From Alphaproteobacteria bacterium (GTDB lineage Bacteria > Pseudomonadota > Alphaproteobacteria > SMXS01): a stretch of 43,387 nt of DNA. The stretch lies in assembly GCA_028284945.1 (NCBI GenBank), contig JANQQJ010000011.1:1-43387 (forward strand), given 5' to 3'. The translations under genes and the position numbers were made by a program. The notes below the pieces were generated by a model. The model was given only the letters and a program-made list of their open reading frames with translations. It was not told the origin of the DNA and did no database searches. Position 1 is the first letter of the stretch; every line of letters starts with the position of its first letter. Positions 27,755 to 38,984 of this stretch are shown piece after piece.

Positions 27755-28922
27755 TGGACTTCACCATCTCCAAAAACCGGGTGAAGAGGTAATGACTGTC
27801 CTGCGGGCCGGGGGAGGCTTCCGGGTGGTGTTGGACGGAAAACACCGGCCGGTCTTTCAGTTCCAGCCCGCACAAAGTGCCGTCGAACAATGAAATATGC
27901 GTCGCCTCGACGCCGCCGGGCAGGCTGTCCAGATCGACGGTAAAGCCGTGGTTCATCGAGGTGATCTCGACCTTGCCGGTGCGCAGGTCTTTCACGGGAT
28001 GGTTCGCACCGCGGTGGCCCTGATGCATCTTCGACGTCTTGGCGCCCAGTGCCAGCGCCAGCATCTGGTGGCCCAGGCAAATGCCGAACAGCGGGAGCCC
28101 GGTCCCCAGCAGCTCCTGGATAACGGGCACGGCGTACACGCCGGTCGCCGCCGGGTCGCCGGGACCATTCGACAGGAAAATGCCGTCGGGCTTATGCGCC
28201 ATCACGTCTTCAGCGGTTGCGGTGGCGGGCACGACGGTGACGCGTGCGCCTTCGGTGGCCAGGCTACGGGCAATATTGTGCTTCAGCCCATAGTCGATAG
28301 CGACGATGTGGGGGCTGGTGGCGTCCTGCCGGCCATAGCCTTCGCCCAGCGACCAGCGGGTCTGATCCCAACTATAGGTCTGCGTACAGCTCACATCCTT
28401 GGCCAGGTCCATGCCTTCCAGTCCCGGCCAGGCCTTGGCTTGTTCATAGAGTGCGGGAATATCAAACTGGCCATCGGGCGCGTGGCAGACAACGCCGTTG
28501 GGCGCGCCGCCCAACCGGATGCGTCTTGTCAGTCTGCGTGTGTCCACGCCCGTGACCGCGATCAGATTGTGCGAGGCCAGCCAGTCATGCAGATGGCTGA
28601 CGGCGCGAAAGTTCGAGGGCTCGGTGATCGGGTCGCGCAGTACCAGCCCACGCGCGGCGGCGTTTTGCGCTTCGACATCTTCGAAGTTCGCGCCGACATT
28701 GCCGATATGCGGAAAGGTGAAGGTGATGATCTGGGCGGCATAGGACGGGTCGGTCAGAATTTCCTGATAGCCGGTCATCGATGTGTTGAAGCAGACTTCG
28801 CCGACGGCCGCGCCCGCCGCACCTGCGCCATATCCCCAAAATACTGAACCGTCCGCAAGAACCAGTGCCGCCGTCATCCCAGATTGGGGCGGGGCATCGG
28901 GCAACTGGACGGCGTCGGGCAT
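27747..28922 (-). CDS. carA: Carbamoyl-phosphate synthase small subunit (glutaminase)
   Basis: A 391-residue CarA that hydrolyses glutamine and channels ammonia to CarB. The N-terminal CPSase domain begins at [14 protein letters not shown], and the class I amidotransferase triad is Cys282 in [10 protein letters not shown] with His366 and Glu369 in [15 protein letters not shown] six bases before the ATG at 28922 supports this start, giving a short non-conserved leader of 15 residues. It heads carA-carB(-greA) and is divergent from yqeY. Confidence 0.97.
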   Translation of the reverse strand: MPDAVQLPDAPPQSGMTAALVLADGSVFWGYGAGAAGAAVGEVCFNTSMTGYQEILTDPSYAAQIITFTFPHIGNVGANFEDVEAQNAAARGLVLRDPITEPSNFRAVSHLHDWLASHNLIAVTGVDTRRLTRRIRLGGAPNGVVCHAPDGQFDIPALYEQAKAWPGLEGMDLAKDVSCTQTYSWDQTRWSLGEGYGRQDATSPHIVAIDYGLKHNIARSLATEGARVTVVPATATAEDVMAHKPDGIFLSNGPGDPAATGVYAVPVIQELLGTGLPLFGICLGHQMLALALGAKTSKMHQGHRGANHPVKDLRTGKVEITSMNHGFTVDLDSLPGGVEATHISLFDGTLCGLELKDRPVFSVQHHPEASPGPQDSHYLFTRFLEMVKSNA

Positions 28923-29165
28923 TCGGGTCTCCGGGGCCTCCGTGCAGCAGAATCACTGCTTGGGGGGACGCAAATTGCGGGGGACCATAAGCAAAGGGAC
29001 CTGATGGGTCAAGCGAAACGGCGTTCAATAAAATATATATATTTCAATGGGTTATCACTATATACGGTGTTTGCTATCGAAATCGCGATAAGATAGAGTC
29101 TGCGATCTCGTAATTGTGCCAGACGAGGCTACAAACCGTCGATTGACGAGCTGACGAGGTGACCC
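28923..29165. promoter_or_regulatory. Divergent carA / yqeY promoter region
   Basis: Bases 29022-29095 are strongly AT-rich (including AAATATATATATTT) in an otherwise GC-rich setting and must serve the carAB and yqeY-dnaG-rpoD transcripts. A short inverted repeat TATCG/CGATA lies at about 29076-29091. I could not assign a convincing -35/-10 pair. GAGG six to seven bases before the yqeY ATG is its ribosome site. Confidence 0.45.
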
Positions 29166-29621
29166 ATGCTGCGTGAAGAACTTGGCGATGCACTGAAAGA
29201 CGCTGTGCGCGCAAAGGAAAAGCGTAAGACAAGCACGCTCCGCCTGATTTTGGCGGCCATCAAAGACCGCGACATTGCCGGCCGCGAAGGCGGTAACCGC
29301 GATGGCGTCAGCGATGACGAGATCCTTCAGATCCTGCAGAAGATGGTAAAGCAGCGCCGCGAGTCGATCAGCACTTATGAATCGGCCGGCCGGCTCGAAC
29401 TCGCCGAGCAGGAGGGTGAGGAGATCGAGATCATCGAAGCGTTCCTGCCGCAGCAGATGAACGATGCGGAAGTCGAAGCAGCGGTCGCAGCGGTCGTGGA
29501 AGAGCTTGGCTGCTCTGGCCTTAAAGATATGGGCCGGATCATGGCGCTGTTGCGCGAACGCCATGCCGGGCAGATGGATTTCGGCAAGGCGTCGAGCTTT
29601 GCCAAGGAACGGCTCTGCTGA
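29166..29621 (+). CDS. GatB/YqeY-domain protein
   Basis: A 151-residue YqeY, an all-helical protein related to the tail of the GatB amidotransferase subunit. Landmarks are LGDALKDAVRAKEKRKTSTLRLILAAIKD, QMVKQRRESI-type helix (here LQKMVKQRRESISTYE) and FLPQQMNDAEVEAAV. Its precise role is unsettled; tRNA-linked functions are suspected from the GatB similarity. In alphaproteobacteria it commonly precedes dnaG-rpoD, as here, in the place where enterobacteria have rpsU. Confidence 0.93.
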   Translation: MLREELGDALKDAVRAKEKRKTSTLRLILAAIKDRDIAGREGGNRDGVSDDEILQILQKMVKQRRESISTYESAGRLELAEQEGEEIEIIEAFLPQQMNDAEVEAAVAAVVEELGCSGLKDMGRIMALLRERHAGQMDFGKASSFAKERLC

Positions 29622-29640
29622 GTCACGGGGACCTTTCCCT

Positions 29641-29744
29641 TGTCATTGCGAGGAGCCCGGCGTGAGCAAGGGGCGACGCGGCAATCCAGATCAATCTGTT
29701 AAGCGGCACCTTTTCTGGATTGCTTCGCGCTGCTCGCAATGACG
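29641..29744. repeat. Intergenic repeat, CGTCATTGCGAGG type, copy 1
   Basis: The outer arms are TGTCATTGCGAGGAGC and GCTCGCAATGACG; inner arms GCAATCCAGA and TCTGGATTGC pair within. A second copy of the same family lies at 33882-33983. It separates yqeY from dnaG and may weaken read-through between them. Confidence 0.8.
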
Positions 29745-29809
29745 GTATAGACTGATTTCCTGCATACGGCGCATTGCCGGTTTAGGGCGTCACGACCTAG
29801 TATAGTCTC

Positions 29810-31696
29810 ATGCGCTTTTCACCTGACTTTTTGGACGAGCTGCGGCTGCGAATGCCCATCGCCGATGTGGTGGGCCGCAAGGTCAAGCTGACCCGGCGCG
29901 GCAAAGAGCACACAGGCCTGTGCCCGTTCCATAATGAAAAGACGCCCTCTTTCACGGTTAATGAGGCCAAGGGCTTCTATCATTGCTTCGGCTGCGGCGC
30001 GCATGGCGACGTGATCAAGTTCGTGATGGAAACCGAGGCGCTGGCCTTCCCCGAAGCGATTGAACGATTGGCGGGTGAGGCCGGACTGCAGCTGCCGGCC
30101 TATAGCGACGGCGACCGGGAGCGCGATGACCGGCGCAAAACACTTTACGACGTCACCGAAATGGCGGCGGGCTGGTTTGAAACTCAATTGAAATCGGGTA
30201 TCGGTCAGGGGGCGCTCGCCTATTTGCAGGACCGGGGGCTGGATCAGAACATCATCGGTGCGTTTCGCCTTGGCTTTGCGCCGGACAGCCGCACCCTTCT
30301 GCGCGACGCACTCAAGGCGCGCGGCTGTACTGACCAGCAACTGGTTGATACCGGTCTGGTGATTGCGCCGGAAGACGGCGGGGAGCCCTATGACCGGTTT
30401 CGCAACCGGGTGATGTTCCCGATCACCGACAGGCGCGGCAAGGTCGTGGCGTTCGGCGGGCGGGCGCTGGGTGAGGCCCGGGCGAAGTATCTGAACTCGC
30501 CAGAGACCGAGCTCTTTCACAAAGGCGCGCTGCTTTACAATCTGGCAACCGCGCGCGCGGCCTCGAAAGCGGCGGACCGCCTGATCGTCGTTGAAGGCTA
30601 TATGGATGTAATCGGGCTGGCGCGCGGTGGCTTCAAAGACGCGGTTGCGCCACTGGGTACCGCGCTTACTGAACAGCAGCTTCTGGAAGCGTGGCGGCTG
30701 TGTCCTGAACCGATCCTTTGTTTTGACGGGGACAATGCGGGCATGCGGGCTGCCGAACGCGCCATCGAACGCGCGCTGCCCAACCTGTCAGCGGGGCAGT
30801 CGCTGCGCTTTGCCACCCTACCGCCGGGGGAGGATCCGGACAGCCTTGTCGCCGGGCAGGGGGCGGCGGCGATGCAGTCTGTGCTGGAAAGCGCACAGCC
30901 CCTGGTGGACCTGCTTTGGCGGGTTGAGCTGGAGCGCCAGCCGGTGGATACACCGGAACGCCGGGCGGGCTTCAAGGCGCGGCTTCAGGCCCGGTTGAAG
31001 GAAATCAAAAACCCGGATGTTCACCGCTTTTATAGGGATGAGCTGGGCAACAGGCTGCAGCGGCTTTGGCAGGCGGTGCCCCCCGGTCCCGGTCGCCGCC
31101 GCGGCGGCCAGCCGTCACGAGGCTTTCAAAGAGGCGCGCCCATTCCGGTCAGCCGTGAGTTGCTGAATACGCCTTTGGCGCGTGGCCAGGACTTCACAAA
31201 TCACCGCCGCGAACGGCTGATTCTACTGACTGTTCTTAACCATCCGGCGCTGTTGGAGCGCCATGAAGAGGAGTTGCTGAGCGTCGACCTGGCGAGCCCG
31301 GAACTTGACAAGTTACGTGAGGCAATCCTACGAATTGCGGCTTCGTGCCATTCGGCGGGTATGCCGCTTGACAGTACGGTCCTGAAGAACCACCTACACG
31401 AAGAAGGATTGGACAAAGCCGTGGCACGTCTGGAAGGCGATAAAGGGCTGGTTGGAGATTCGTTCGCGCGCACGGATGCCGAGAATGAAATCGCCGATCA
31501 GGGGCTGCGATCCTTGTTGCAGTCCAGCCAGTTAGAATTACTTCGGCTGGAGTTGGAAACAGCCGAAGTCGACGCGATGTCAGACGATCCGGAAGAAGCG
31601 CTTAGGGGCGCAAACCGGGCCCAGGACCTGAGAAGCCAGATTGAACGGCTGGTCACGGGCGAAGCAGAAACAGGCGCTGGCGCGCGTGCCGGCTGA
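29810..31696 (+). CDS. dnaG: DNA primase
   Basis: A 628-residue DnaG that makes RNA primers at the replication fork. The CHC2 zinc finger is complete (Cys38, His41, Cys59, Cys62 within LCPFHNEKTP and YHCFGCGAHGD). The TOPRIM catalytic domain shows VVEGYMDVIGLA and CFDGDNAGMRAAERA with the metal-binding acidic residues. The C-terminal helical domain that contacts DnaB is divergent but of expected length. It is followed by rpoD. Confidence 0.97.
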   Translation: MRFSPDFLDELRLRMPIADVVGRKVKLTRRGKEHTGLCPFHNEKTPSFTVNEAKGFYHCFGCGAHGDVIKFVMETEALAFPEAIERLAGEAGLQLPAYSDGDRERDDRRKTLYDVTEMAAGWFETQLKSGIGQGALAYLQDRGLDQNIIGAFRLGFAPDSRTLLRDALKARGCTDQQLVDTGLVIAPEDGGEPYDRFRNRVMFPITDRRGKVVAFGGRALGEARAKYLNSPETELFHKGALLYNLATARAASKAADRLIVVEGYMDVIGLARGGFKDAVAPLGTALTEQQLLEAWRLCPEPILCFDGDNAGMRAAERAIERALPNLSAGQSLRFATLPPGEDPDSLVAGQGAAAMQSVLESAQPLVDLLWRVELERQPVDTPERRAGFKARLQARLKEIKNPDVHRFYRDELGNRLQRLWQAVPPGPGRRRGGQPSRGFQRGAPIPVSRELLNTPLARGQDFTNHRRERLILLTVLNHPALLERHEEELLSVDLASPELDKLREAILRIAASCHSAGMPLDSTVLKNHLHEEGLDKAVARLEGDKGLVGDSFARTDAENEIADQGLRSLLQSSQLELLRLELETAEVDAMSDDPEEALRGANRAQDLRSQIERLVTGEAETGAGARAG

Positions 31697-31822
31697 AGGA
31701 ACGCTCTGAGGGAGAAACTGATTCGGCGCTTGGATGTTGTCGATTCAGGACTATTTGGAAAAAACAGGCCTCTCGTACCGGAGTAAACCGGTCTGGCCGC
31801 GCTTTGGAGGATTAGGACGTCT

Positions 31823-33808
<1,986 letters not shown>

Positions 33809-33829
33809 AGCCAGACCTAATCAAATAAA

Positions 33830-33860
33830 AAGGCCCCGCCAAAGCGGGGCCTTTTCTTTT
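33830..33860. terminator. Strong bidirectional terminator after rpoD
   Basis: AAGGCCCCGC (33830-33839) pairs perfectly with GCGGGGCCTT (33844-33853) around CAAA, followed by TTTTCTTTT on the plus strand and by a T-run on the minus strand as well. It can end rpoD and also the leftward LLM oxidoreductase transcript. Confidence 0.92.
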
Positions 33861-33881
33861 GTAAGTGCCTTAGAATTCTAT

Positions 33882-33983
33882 CGTCATTGCGAGGAGCGGG
33901 GCGACGAAGCAATCCAGATCGTGCAACCTGTTTGGCCCAGACTGGATTGCTTACCCCGGCTTGGCGCCGGGGTCGCAATGACG
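33882..33983. repeat. Intergenic repeat, CGTCATTGCGAGG type, copy 2
   Basis: It begins CGTCATTGCGAGGAGC and ends GTCGCAATGACG, with inner arms GCAATCCAG and CTGGATTGC and an extra hairpin CCCCGGC/GCCGGGG. It is the same family as the copy at 29641-29744 and lies between the rpoD terminator and the end of the LLM gene. Confidence 0.8.
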
Positions 33984-33993
33984 GGATGCAGGT

Positions 33994-35070
33994 TTAACCG
34001 GCGTCGGCCAACTGTCCCCGCGTGTCGGCAAGGTCGGCCATCAGTTCGATGGCTTCGTCCTGCTTGGTGGAGATGTTAAGGCCGGTCGCACCGGAATCGG
34101 CCCAGCCCGCCCAGTTCTGGCGGATGCGGTTGACCGGGCCGATCAGGTTCTGTTCATCGACATATTCGTCCGGCACCGCCGCAATCGCTTCTTCCTTGCG
34201 GCCAGCCAGATAAAGCTCCTGAATTTTTTCAGCGGCTTCGCCATAACCGAACTTGATCATACGGTCTTTGTGGAAGTTCTTGTTCTTGTGGCCCATGCCG
34301 CCAGCGTAGAGCGCAGTGACCGGCTTGAAGCTGTCGATGCCCGCCTGCACGTCGTCAGTGATGACGACGCCGATACCGGCCTGGATTTCGAAATCATCAA
34401 AGCTCTTGCCGTTACCGGCCTTTTCGAAACCCGCTTTCAACCAGTCGCCATACATGTCCATGCCGCGCGGGGTCCAGCCCAGGGGCAGCCAGCCATCGGC
34501 CAGCTCGGCGGTCAGTTTGACCATGAGTTCCGTGCCCGAGCCGGTCCAGATCGGAATGTCGGGATTGGGGTGCAGGATCGACCGCAACGGCTTGCCGATG
34601 CCCATGGCGCCTTCACGGTCGCCGGGCAGGGGAAGCGGCCATTGCTTGCCGGGATGGCTGACCGGCTCTTCGCGCTTGAAGATTGCCCGCATGATGGTGA
34701 TGTAGTCTTTCATCCAGTGATAGGGCTTGCCCCAGGGCATGCCGTACCAACCTTCCACAATTTGTGGGCCGGACATGCCGAGCCCGGCGATCACCCGGTT
34801 GCCGCCCGCAAGAGCGTCGACGGTGGCAGCCTGCATCGCAGCCATGGCAGGCGTCCGGCCCGCCATCTGCATGATCGCGGTACCCAGGCGGATGCGGCTT
34901 GTGTGGGCCGCGATATAGGCCAGCGGCGTAATCGCATCCGAGCCATAGGCTTCTGCCGTCCAAACGGAGTCATAGCCGAGCTTTTCGGCCAGCTTGATCC
35001 GTTCGATAGGAAGTTTCAGTTGCGGGCCTGAATAGCCGAGCATCATGCCGAGCTTGATGGGTTTCATCAT
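33994..35070 (-). CDS. LLM-class (luciferase-like) flavin/F420-dependent oxidoreductase
   Basis: A 358-residue TIM-barrel protein of the bacterial luciferase superfamily, in the group often annotated F420-dependent. Visible parts are KLGMMLGYSGPQLKLPIERIKLAEKLGYDSVWTAEAYGSDAITPLAYIAAHT (start), RIRLGTAIMQMAGRTPAMAAMQAATVDALAGGN and GLGMSGPQIVEGWYG. Cofactor (F420 or FMN) and substrate cannot be told from the sequence. GGAG lies four bases before the first ATG and seven before the second one, at 35067. The gene stands alone, divergent from the tRNA. Confidence 0.88.
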   Translation of the reverse strand: MMKPIKLGMMLGYSGPQLKLPIERIKLAEKLGYDSVWTAEAYGSDAITPLAYIAAHTSRIRLGTAIMQMAGRTPAMAAMQAATVDALAGGNRVIAGLGMSGPQIVEGWYGMPWGKPYHWMKDYITIMRAIFKREEPVSHPGKQWPLPLPGDREGAMGIGKPLRSILHPNPDIPIWTGSGTELMVKLTAELADGWLPLGWTPRGMDMYGDWLKAGFEKAGNGKSFDDFEIQAGIGVVITDDVQAGIDSFKPVTALYAGGMGHKNKNFHKDRMIKFGYGEAAEKIQELYLAGRKEEAIAAVPDEYVDEQNLIGPVNRIRQNWAGWADSGATGLNISTKQDEAIELMADLADTRGQLADAG

Positions 35071-35245
35071 CTGTCTCCGTTTGATTTCCCTGCGGGGCGG
35101 GCGTTTTGTTCGGCCCGAATTCTTGCTGCCAAGCTAATCGTTCGGATCAGGCCACGCAACCGAACTCAAGAGGGCGCGCAAGTCATTGTCGATGGGCGGG
35201 TGATCTGCTACCTCAGGCGCTTCGCCCCCACCTTGGCAATTTTGG

Positions 35246-35322
35246 GGGCCCGTAGCTCAATTGGTTAGAGCCGGCCGCTCATAACGGTCTGGTTGCAGGT
35301 TCGAGTCCTGCCGGGCCCACCA
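35246..35322 (+). tRNA. tRNA with CAU anticodon (Ile2 or elongator Met)
   Basis: A 77-base cloverleaf with encoded CCA: acceptor GGGCCCG/CGGGCCC, D-arm GCTC...GAGC, anticodon stem GGCCG/CGGTC with loop CTCATAA (anticodon CAT), T-arm GCAGG-TTCGAGT-CCTGC. CAT with this body may be tRNA-Ile2, whose C34 is modified to lysidine, or elongator tRNA-Met. The acceptor starts with a paired G-C, so it is not initiator tRNA. I lean to Ile2 from the overall pattern but cannot prove it. Confidence 0.93.
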
Positions 35323-35323
35323 C

Positions 35324-35380
35324 CCTTCGCCCTGCGGGCTTCTGGTGGCAAGCCACCCGAAAACGCATCTTGGGCGAAGG
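35324..35380. repeat. Nested hairpin element directly after the tRNA
   Basis: CCTTCGCCC (35324-35332) pairs perfectly with GGGCGAAGG (35372-35380), enclosing a second hairpin GGTGGC-AA-GCCACC (35344-35357). It starts two bases after the tRNA 3' end. It may be a processing or termination structure or a palindromic repeat. From 35381 to 35531 I see no further feature. Confidence 0.55.
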
Positions 35381-35531
35381 AGTGACCGCCGAAGGCTAGA
35401 CGTAGGCGAACCGGTTCGGCCTCTTCCGCTCTGGTCCAACGCTCTGCCAAGACAATGTACAGCCAAAATGATTGAAGGGGCCCGGCAGCCGATATGGTCG
35501 CTTTTGGTGCTGTGTGCGCGTACCATTGAGC

Positions 35532-36017
35532 ATGGCTTCTGAATCTAATTTCTTATCGTTGCTTCCTTTTCTGTTGGCCTGTGCCGCGGCCGCGTCAACA
35601 GGCATCTATTTCAGGCCGGGCGCATGGTACCAAAACCTCGCCAAGCCAAGCTGGCGGCCGCCCGATTGGTTGTTCGGTCCGGTTTGGCTGGTGCTTTACA
35701 TCATGATCGCCGTCGCCGGCTGGATGGTCTGGCGTGAAGCAGGTTTGTCACTGGCCCTCGCTGTATATGCGGTTCAATTGGTCTTGAACGCGCTTTGGTC
35801 CGGCATCTTTTTCGGACTGCGGCGGCCGGATTTGGCCTTTGCCGAAATTGTGCTGTTATGGTCGTCTATCCTGGCCACCATAGTCATGTTCTGGCCAATC
35901 AGCCGAATGGCTGCTTATCTGCTCGTGCCTTATGCGTGCTGGGCAACCTTCGCTGGCGCGCTCAACTTTCGCATTTGGCGCCTTAATCGCCAAAATGCGG
36001 CAACGCAGAACGCCTGA
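35532..36017 (+). CDS. tspO: TspO/MBR-family tryptophan-rich sensory membrane protein
   Basis: A 161-residue TspO (CrtK in older photosynthesis literature) with five predicted helices. The family core is FRPGAWYQNLAKPSWRPPDWLFGPVW, with many tryptophans lining the tetrapyrrole/cholesterol-binding pocket, followed by WSGIFFGLRRPDLAFAEI and the terminal NFRIWRLN. In Rhodobacter it is an outer-membrane-associated regulator of photosynthesis genes in response to oxygen. I chose the ATG at 35532; the frame extends upstream without conserved sequence. It opens the photosynthesis cluster here. Confidence 0.93.
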   Translation: MASESNFLSLLPFLLACAAAASTGIYFRPGAWYQNLAKPSWRPPDWLFGPVWLVLYIMIAVAGWMVWREAGLSLALAVYAVQLVLNALWSGIFFGLRRPDLAFAEIVLLWSSILATIVMFWPISRMAAYLLVPYACWATFAGALNFRIWRLNRQNAATQNA

Positions 36018-36174
36018 CCGTCACCAATGGCTTTTTGCGGTGTGCGATAAGAGAAATGGGCTTTACGCCGTTGCGGGCATTCGACAATCTTGGTGCAAAT
36101 TGATCGCCGTCCAAGGCGGGCAAGACGATGGGGAACAGCATGAAAAGTCGAAACCTTGATTGCGGGCTGGCGTG

Positions 36175-37200
36175 ATGAGTGATCCGTTCCCCTTCTCAGC
36201 CATTGTCGGTCAGGATGAAATGAAGCTGGCGATGATCGTCTCGGCCGTCGATCAGACCATTGGGGGCGTCCTGGTCTTCGGTGATCGAGGCACCGGCAAA
36301 TCGACGGCGGTGCGCGGACTGGCCGCCCTGTTGCCACCGATGCAGGTGGTCGCCGGTGCCCGCTACAATTGCGACCCTGACCGCGATATGGCCTTTTGTC
36401 TGGAAGAGTGTGATCCACCGCTGAAGGACGGGGTGCCGAAGACCCGTAAAATGGCTGTGCCGGTCGTCGATTTACCACTGGGTGCGACGGAAGACCGGGT
36501 GGTCGGAGCGCTCGATCTGGAGCGGGCGCTCTCGAGCGGTGAAAAAGCCTTTGAACCCGGCCTTTTGGCGCGCGCCCACCGCGGCTTTCTCTATATCGAC
36601 GAGGTCAATCTGCTTGACGATCATCTTGTCGATCTGCTGCTTGATGTGGCGGCCTCCGGCGAAAATGTCGTCGAACGGGAAGGGCTGAGTATCCGCCATC
36701 CCGCGCGGTTTGTGCTCATCGGCAGCGGCAATCCGGAGGAAGGCGAGCTTCGGCCCCAATTGCTGGACCGCTTCGGGCTTTCGGTCGAGGTGACGACGCC
36801 GACAGACCTGGAAACACGGATTGAAGTCGTCCGCCGCCGCGACGCGTTTGAACGCGATCCGGCTGGCTTCGCCAAGAAATGGAAGCGCCGCGACAGCACC
36901 TTGCGGGGCAAGATCAAGCGGGCGCGTGAACGGCTTGATGGGCTAGACGTGCCGGTCGCAACGCTGGAGCGGGCCGCAACCCTCTGTATGAGCCTGGGCA
37001 CTGACGGCCTGCGTGGTGAACTCACCCTGATCAAGGCAGCGCGGGCGCTGGCCGCGTTTGAGGCAGATGAGGAAATTGGTGACGGTCATTTGCGCCGTGT
37101 TGCGCCGCTGGCGTTGCGTCACCGGTTGCGGCGTGACCCGCTTGATGATGCGGGGTCCACTGTCCGGGTGCAGCGCGCCATCGACGAGATGTTTGCGTGA
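36175..37200 (+). CDS. bchI: Magnesium chelatase ATPase subunit I
   Basis: A 341-residue AAA+ ATPase that, with BchD, drives Mg2+ insertion into protoporphyrin IX by BchH. Walker A is GDRGTGKS (36-43), the BchI-specific insert YNCDPDRDMAFC is at 64-75, Walker B is FLYIDEVNLL (138-147), sensor region VLIGSGNPEEGELRPQLLDRFGL follows, and the C-terminal helical lid ends GSTVRVQRAIDEMF. The ATG at 36175 gives the conserved start FPFSAIVGQDEMK. Its stop overlaps the bchD GTG start (GTGA). Confidence 0.97.
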   Translation: MSDPFPFSAIVGQDEMKLAMIVSAVDQTIGGVLVFGDRGTGKSTAVRGLAALLPPMQVVAGARYNCDPDRDMAFCLEECDPPLKDGVPKTRKMAVPVVDLPLGATEDRVVGALDLERALSSGEKAFEPGLLARAHRGFLYIDEVNLLDDHLVDLLLDVAASGENVVEREGLSIRHPARFVLIGSGNPEEGELRPQLLDRFGLSVEVTTPTDLETRIEVVRRRDAFERDPAGFAKKWKRRDSTLRGKIKRARERLDGLDVPVATLERAATLCMSLGTDGLRGELTLIKAARALAAFEADEEIGDGHLRRVAPLALRHRLRRDPLDDAGSTVRVQRAIDEMFA

Positions 37201-38984
37201 CAGGGGACCCTGGCATCGATGGTGCTGAAGTCTGGGCAGATGCCGTGTTGTCCATGCAACTTTTTGCCGTCGATCCGTCTGGGCTGAATGGCGTTTCGTT
37301 GCGGGCGATGCCGGGTCCGGTCCGTGACCGCTGGACCCAGCTGCTAAGGCGGGGTTTGGGGCCGTCAGCGCCGCTTCGCCGGTTGCCTCTGCACACTTCA
37401 GATGACCGCTTGCTCGGCGGCCTTGATCTGACCGCGACGCTTCAGGCTGGCCGGCCGATCGCGCAGAAGGGGGTTCTGTCCGAGGCCGATGGTGGGGTCC
37501 TCATGGCCGCCATGGCTGAACGCTTGCCGCCGGCGGTTGCGGTGCATCTCAGTGCGGCGCTGGACGCCGGCGAGATCGCGGTGGAGCGTGATGGGTTCAG
37601 CCAAAGGCTACCAGCGCGGATTGGGATCGTTGCTCTGGATGAAGGGTTGGCTGACGACGAACGCCCGCCAACGGCTCTATGTGACCGGTTGGCGTTTCAT
37701 CTGGACCTTGGCGCCATTGCGCTGGGCGAGACCGAAATCGAAGGTTACTCACCTGAAGAAATCGCGCAGGCGGGGGGCCGCCTTCACACGGTAACGGCAG
37801 ATGACGATGTGCTTCGCGTACTTTGCGGAACCGCGGCGGTATTCGGCATCGCATCGCTGCGCGCGCCCTATCTGGCTCTCCGTGCGGCATGTGCATCAGC
37901 CGCGCTTGAGGGCCGCGAGACAGTGTCGGAGGAGGATATAGTTGTGGCAGCGCGCCTGGTGCTGGCGCCGCGGGCCACCATGCTGCCCCAACCCGAGGCG
38001 CCGGAGGACGACCAGCCGCCGCCAGAAGAACCGCAGGAGTCCACGGACGACGACAGGGACGAGTCACTCTCGGAAGATCAGCAATTGGAAGACATGGTGT
38101 TGCAGGCCGCACTGGCCGCCATTCCGCCAGGGTTGCTGTCCCAATTGCGGTCAGGCGTCCGTCAACGGGGGCCCGACAAAGACTCCGGCCGGGCCGGCGC
38201 CATTCAGGCCTCCACACAGCGTGGCAGACCGGCGGGGACGCGGCCTGGAGAATTGAAATCGGGTGCACGGCTCAATGTGGTGGAGACGCTGCGGGCCGCG
38301 GCCCCGTGGCAACCTGTGCGGCGGCGCGGGCAGGGGGATGCTGGTGAAAAGCGGGTTCTGGTCGACCGTGATGATTTCCGGATCAACCGTTTCAAGCGCC
38401 GGACCCAGACCACCACGATCTTTGTCGTCGACGCATCTGGATCGGCCGCGCTGCACCGGCTCGCTGAAGCCAAGGGTGCAGTCGAATTGTTGTTGGCTGA
38501 AAGTTATGTCCGGCGGGACCGTGTGGCGGTAATCGCATTTCGGGGCCAAACAGCGGAAATCCTGCTGCCGCCGACGCGGTCGCTGGTTCGCGCCAAGCGA
38601 AGCTTGGCTGCACTTCCGGGGGGCGGCGGAACGCCATTGGCCTCAGGCATTGATGCAGCGCATATGCTTGCGGAATCCGTGGCGCGGCAGGGCGACACCC
38701 CAGTGATCGTCCTGCTGACGGATGGTAAGGCCAATGTCACGCGTGATGGCCAACCCGGCCGTGAACAGGCGGGCCAGGATGTTACCACTGCGGCGAAGGG
38801 TCTCCGGTCCCAGGGGTGGTCGTCCCTGCTGATTGACGTTTCGCAACGGCCCAGCCAAAAGGCCAAACAGGTCGCCGATGACATGGGGGCGCAATACCAC
38901 CCTCTACCGCATGCCGACGCGCGTGCGCTTTCTGAGGCGGTCAGGGCCGCGACCGACGGGCCACGGCTGGCAGGTGCGGCATAA
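37197..38984 (+). CDS. bchD: Magnesium chelatase subunit D
   Basis: A 595-residue BchD, the platform subunit of magnesium chelatase. The N-terminal AAA+ domain is degenerate, lacking a proper Walker A, as usual. A proline/acid-rich linker (EAPEDDQPPPEEPQ and DDDRDESLSEDQQ) follows near residues 265-300. The C-terminal von Willebrand A domain has the metal-ion site DASGS (Asp412) and later LLTDGKANVT. The start is GTG at 37197, overlapping bchI by four bases, and the stop overlaps the bchO ATG (TAATG). Confidence 0.96.
   Translation: MTGDPGIDGAEVWADAVLSMQLFAVDPSGLNGVSLRAMPGPVRDRWTQLLRRGLGPSAPLRRLPLHTSDDRLLGGLDLTATLQAGRPIAQKGVLSEADGGVLMAAMAERLPPAVAVHLSAALDAGEIAVERDGFSQRLPARIGIVALDEGLADDERPPTALCDRLAFHLDLGAIALGETEIEGYSPEEIAQAGGRLHTVTADDDVLRVLCGTAAVFGIASLRAPYLALRAACASAALEGRETVSEEDIVVAARLVLAPRATMLPQPEAPEDDQPPPEEPQESTDDDRDESLSEDQQLEDMVLQAALAAIPPGLLSQLRSGVRQRGPDKDSGRAGAIQASTQRGRPAGTRPGELKSGARLNVVETLRAAAPWQPVRRRGQGDAGEKRVLVDRDDFRINRFKRRTQTTTIFVVDASGSAALHRLAEAKGAVELLLAESYVRRDRVAVIAFRGQTAEILLPPTRSLVRAKRSLAALPGGGGTPLASGIDAAHMLAESVARQGDTPVIVLLTDGKANVTRDGQPGREQAGQDVTTAAKGLRSQGWSSLLIDVSQRPSQKAKQVADDMGAQYHPLPHADARALSEAVRAATDGPRLAGAA

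Noticed and set aside
27897-28847. 316-codon plus-strand open frame
   Set aside because: It is antisense to carA and lacks any domain signature.
35257-35526. Minus-strand open frame across the tRNA containing ARQDSNLQPDRYERPAL
   Set aside because: This peptide is the familiar false translation of the antisense of a tRNA gene; no real protein is supported.
36100-36114. Possible FNR box TTGAT-CGCC-GTCCA upstream of bchI
   Set aside because: Only the left half matches; two of five right-half positions differ from ATCAA, so it is not a supportable site.
35932-36159. 75-codon frame overlapping the end of tspO and running toward bchI
   Set aside because: It starts inside tspO in another frame, has no recognisable motif and no ribosome site; the gap is better read as a plain spacer.
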